Assembly (NCBI GenBank): GCA_013397695.1
Contig: VYZI01000019.1
Coordinates: 4,472,127-4,536,126 of the forward strand
Length of the DNA stretch: 64,000 bases
Source of the DNA: Centropus unirufus
Taxonomy: Eukaryota; Chordata; Aves; Cuculiformes; Centropidae
Direction: 5' to 3'
The notes beneath the pieces are model-generated. The model had not been told where the DNA came from and searched no databases. It saw nothing but the letters and a program-made list of their open reading frames with translations. The position numbers and the translations under genes were made by a program. Below, piece after piece: positions 62,301-64,000 of the stretch (position 1 is the stretch's first letter; every line of letters starts with the position of its first letter).

Positions 62301-64000
62301 TACTGAAGGAGCCCCTGCAGCGCAACCACCACACCGCTGTCCCAGCCACAGGCCTTCGACAGGTGAAGGCAAAGCTAGACCTCCGACTTACCACAGGATC
62401 TACTCTATCGGGGATATTGGCACCTCTAGATTTTTTTTTATATATTTTTTTTTTACTATCTGGGCTTAAATTGATTAAGGCGAGGTATAAAATGCTACAC
62501 CCTGCAAGCGTGATCCAATGAAGTCAGAAGAAAGATTACCACCAGCTTTAATGAGTCTCAGACTAAGCCTTATTTCCCAAATCTCAATAGCACCTTCCAT
62601 CCCCGATTGCCTTTCAAGCACGCCCAAATTTGTATTATTTTAAGAGAAGTAAAATAGAGTCCAACACATGGAGGCCGCAAGCAGGACTGGTGTGCTCCAA
62701 ACCGCAAGAAAGCAGCAGCCCTGTGGTAGGCAGAGTTCACAGCAGGAACAAAAGGTGTTTGCAGAAGGAAACCCAGATCCCCAGAACGCTCCCTCCCCGT
62801 ACAAGTGACTCAGCCTTTTCAAGGCACTTAACTCAAGCAAAGAACTGCCTCTGATCTTATAAATACATTATTGCTAGCTTAGCCGCAAGGATCTAGGAAA
62901 TACGCTCCAAATCCTGCTACGGTGCCCGAGGGGACATCAAGTACTTGGAGAAAATGGACCAGTAGCCAGCAGCCACCACGTGTTTCTCCCTGGCACATCA
63001 AACTGGCACTGCCTCCACCAAGCCCCGCTGCATCACACTTATCAGCTTTTCCCGTTCTTTGGTCACTGCTCATTGTTAGTGAACAAGCAAGAAACCAACA
63101 GGCTGCTTTGAGGAGCCCGAGGTACAAGGTGTACCTCCTCAGGTTTTAGTTCTTTCTACAAGCTCACAGCAGCCTTGCTCACAAGGCACGCTGGTGGCAC
63201 AGCTCCTGTCAGAGAGAAAGATGGGGATGCAGACAGGGCTGTGGCTAAATGGACTAAATGGCTCAATAGGCAACACTGAGATAACGGGGAGCACAGACGG
63301 GTCCACTGTGAGACGCACAACTGGGGCCCTTCTTGTAACTGGTCAGGCAGGAGACTCCAGAGGAGAGGAACAGGATGAGTGGCCACTGGCATATCATGGT
63401 GGGCAGGGGCTCAGCAGGGCTGCCCAGGGTGTTCTTCCCGCCCCGGGACGAGCTGAGCTCGCCAGCATCAGGGAAACACACTGCTTTGTTGTAACCACTG
63501 CCCCCCAGGCCCGTGACCTCGCTTACAGGCACCTTTATCAGCACCAGCGTTGTGAGCCATCTTTTTGGGGAACTGCAGGCACTGAAGTCTGGCACACACT
63601 GGAGACTCCCCAAAGCTCAGACCTGCACAGGGGCTGAGCAGAGAAGACAGACGCTTACACACAAGAGGCAGCAGCAGCACATTGTTCACTGCAGCGAAAG
63701 GAAGTGCCCAAATTTTACTTTTCCTAGGTCTTTTCATCAGGAAACTAAAAATGCTGTTGGTTTCACCTTGAATATTTTGCTCACACAACACAGCGCGCAG
63801 CACCACGCAAAGGCATCATCTGAGTTGCCATTATTATGCTGACGATACGCTGATTTTTTTCTGAGATCCCAGATGACCCTGAAAAAGCAATTTCCTGTTT
63901 GATGAGGTGCAGGAGTGACACCAAGCCTGGCATGTCTGAGGCTCTCCTCAGCTCTGATTAACATTTCCCTCCCGGCCGTTCCTCTCTGCAGCTGCGTTAC
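59314..64000 (-). other. SYT17: SYT17 upstream intron (partial, runs off the window)
   Basis: No C2A or N-terminal SYT17 exon was recognised on the minus strand here, so this is read as intron sequence upstream of the C2B exons. A 58730-59192 intron of 463 bp lies just downstream. The stretch holds a 308-codon open frame (60594-61520, minus) of unknown meaning and a T-rich low-complexity tract at 62431-62454. Confidence 0.7.
62431..62454. repeat. T-rich low-complexity tract
   Basis: Two T-runs separated by ATATA. Confidence 0.85.

Noticed and set aside
59314..64000. SYT17 C2A exons
   Set aside because: I looked on the minus strand for C2A landmarks (DPYVK-, LDPxFDE- and DDxIGE-like segments with splice sites) and found none, so I placed them beyond the window.
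1..64000. CRISPR arrays, operons, rRNA or tRNA genes
   Set aside because: The sequence is vertebrate nuclear DNA. No regular repeat-spacer array and no tRNA or rRNA signature was seen.

Overview
This window looks like nuclear DNA from a bird. Three CR1 LINE 3' ends of the avian type are present, interspersed repeats are otherwise sparse, the genes have GT-AG introns, and one gene opens in a CpG-rich promoter region. Two protein-coding genes can be read, both on the minus strand (transcribed right to left). They are the C-terminal part of SYT17 (synaptotagmin-17, or B/K protein) and a complete CLEC19A (secreted C-type lectin). In human these genes are neighbours in the same order and orientation on chromosome 16p12.3, so the window is a conserved syntenic block.

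Right part (about 43.9-64.0 kb): SYT17. Three coding exons encode the last 157 residues, which cover the C2B domain and the C-terminal tail. They lie at 59193-59313, 58574-58729 and 44897-45093. The last intron is about 13.5 kb and holds two CR1 fragments. The exons for the N-terminus and C2A were not found and should lie beyond 64000. Two candidate poly(A) signals follow the stop codon. Middle part (about 34.05-42.25 kb): CLEC19A. Five exons at 41754-41844, 36862-37027, 36273-36366, 35389-35521 and 34531-34610 join in phase into a 187-residue precursor with a signal peptide and one C-type lectin domain. All six expected cysteines and the five usual calcium/sugar ligand positions are present.

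Left part (1 to about 34.05 kb): no exon was recognised. It is AT-rich intergenic sequence at the far left and more mixed further right. It holds one CR1 copy (27411-27842) and a perfect 72-bp inverted repeat (25992-26063 / 26463-26534) that matches no transposon type I can name. Several AT-rich stretches dense in TAAT-type motifs look like conserved regulatory sequence, but that needs alignment to test. In mammals TMC5 lies downstream of CLEC19A; no TMC5 exon was seen here.

The two genes share orientation and locus. Nothing in the sequence shows a shared pathway: SYT17 is a cytoplasmic membrane-trafficking protein and CLEC19A a secreted lectin. No new multi-gene system was found. The inverted repeat is the most unexplained structure.
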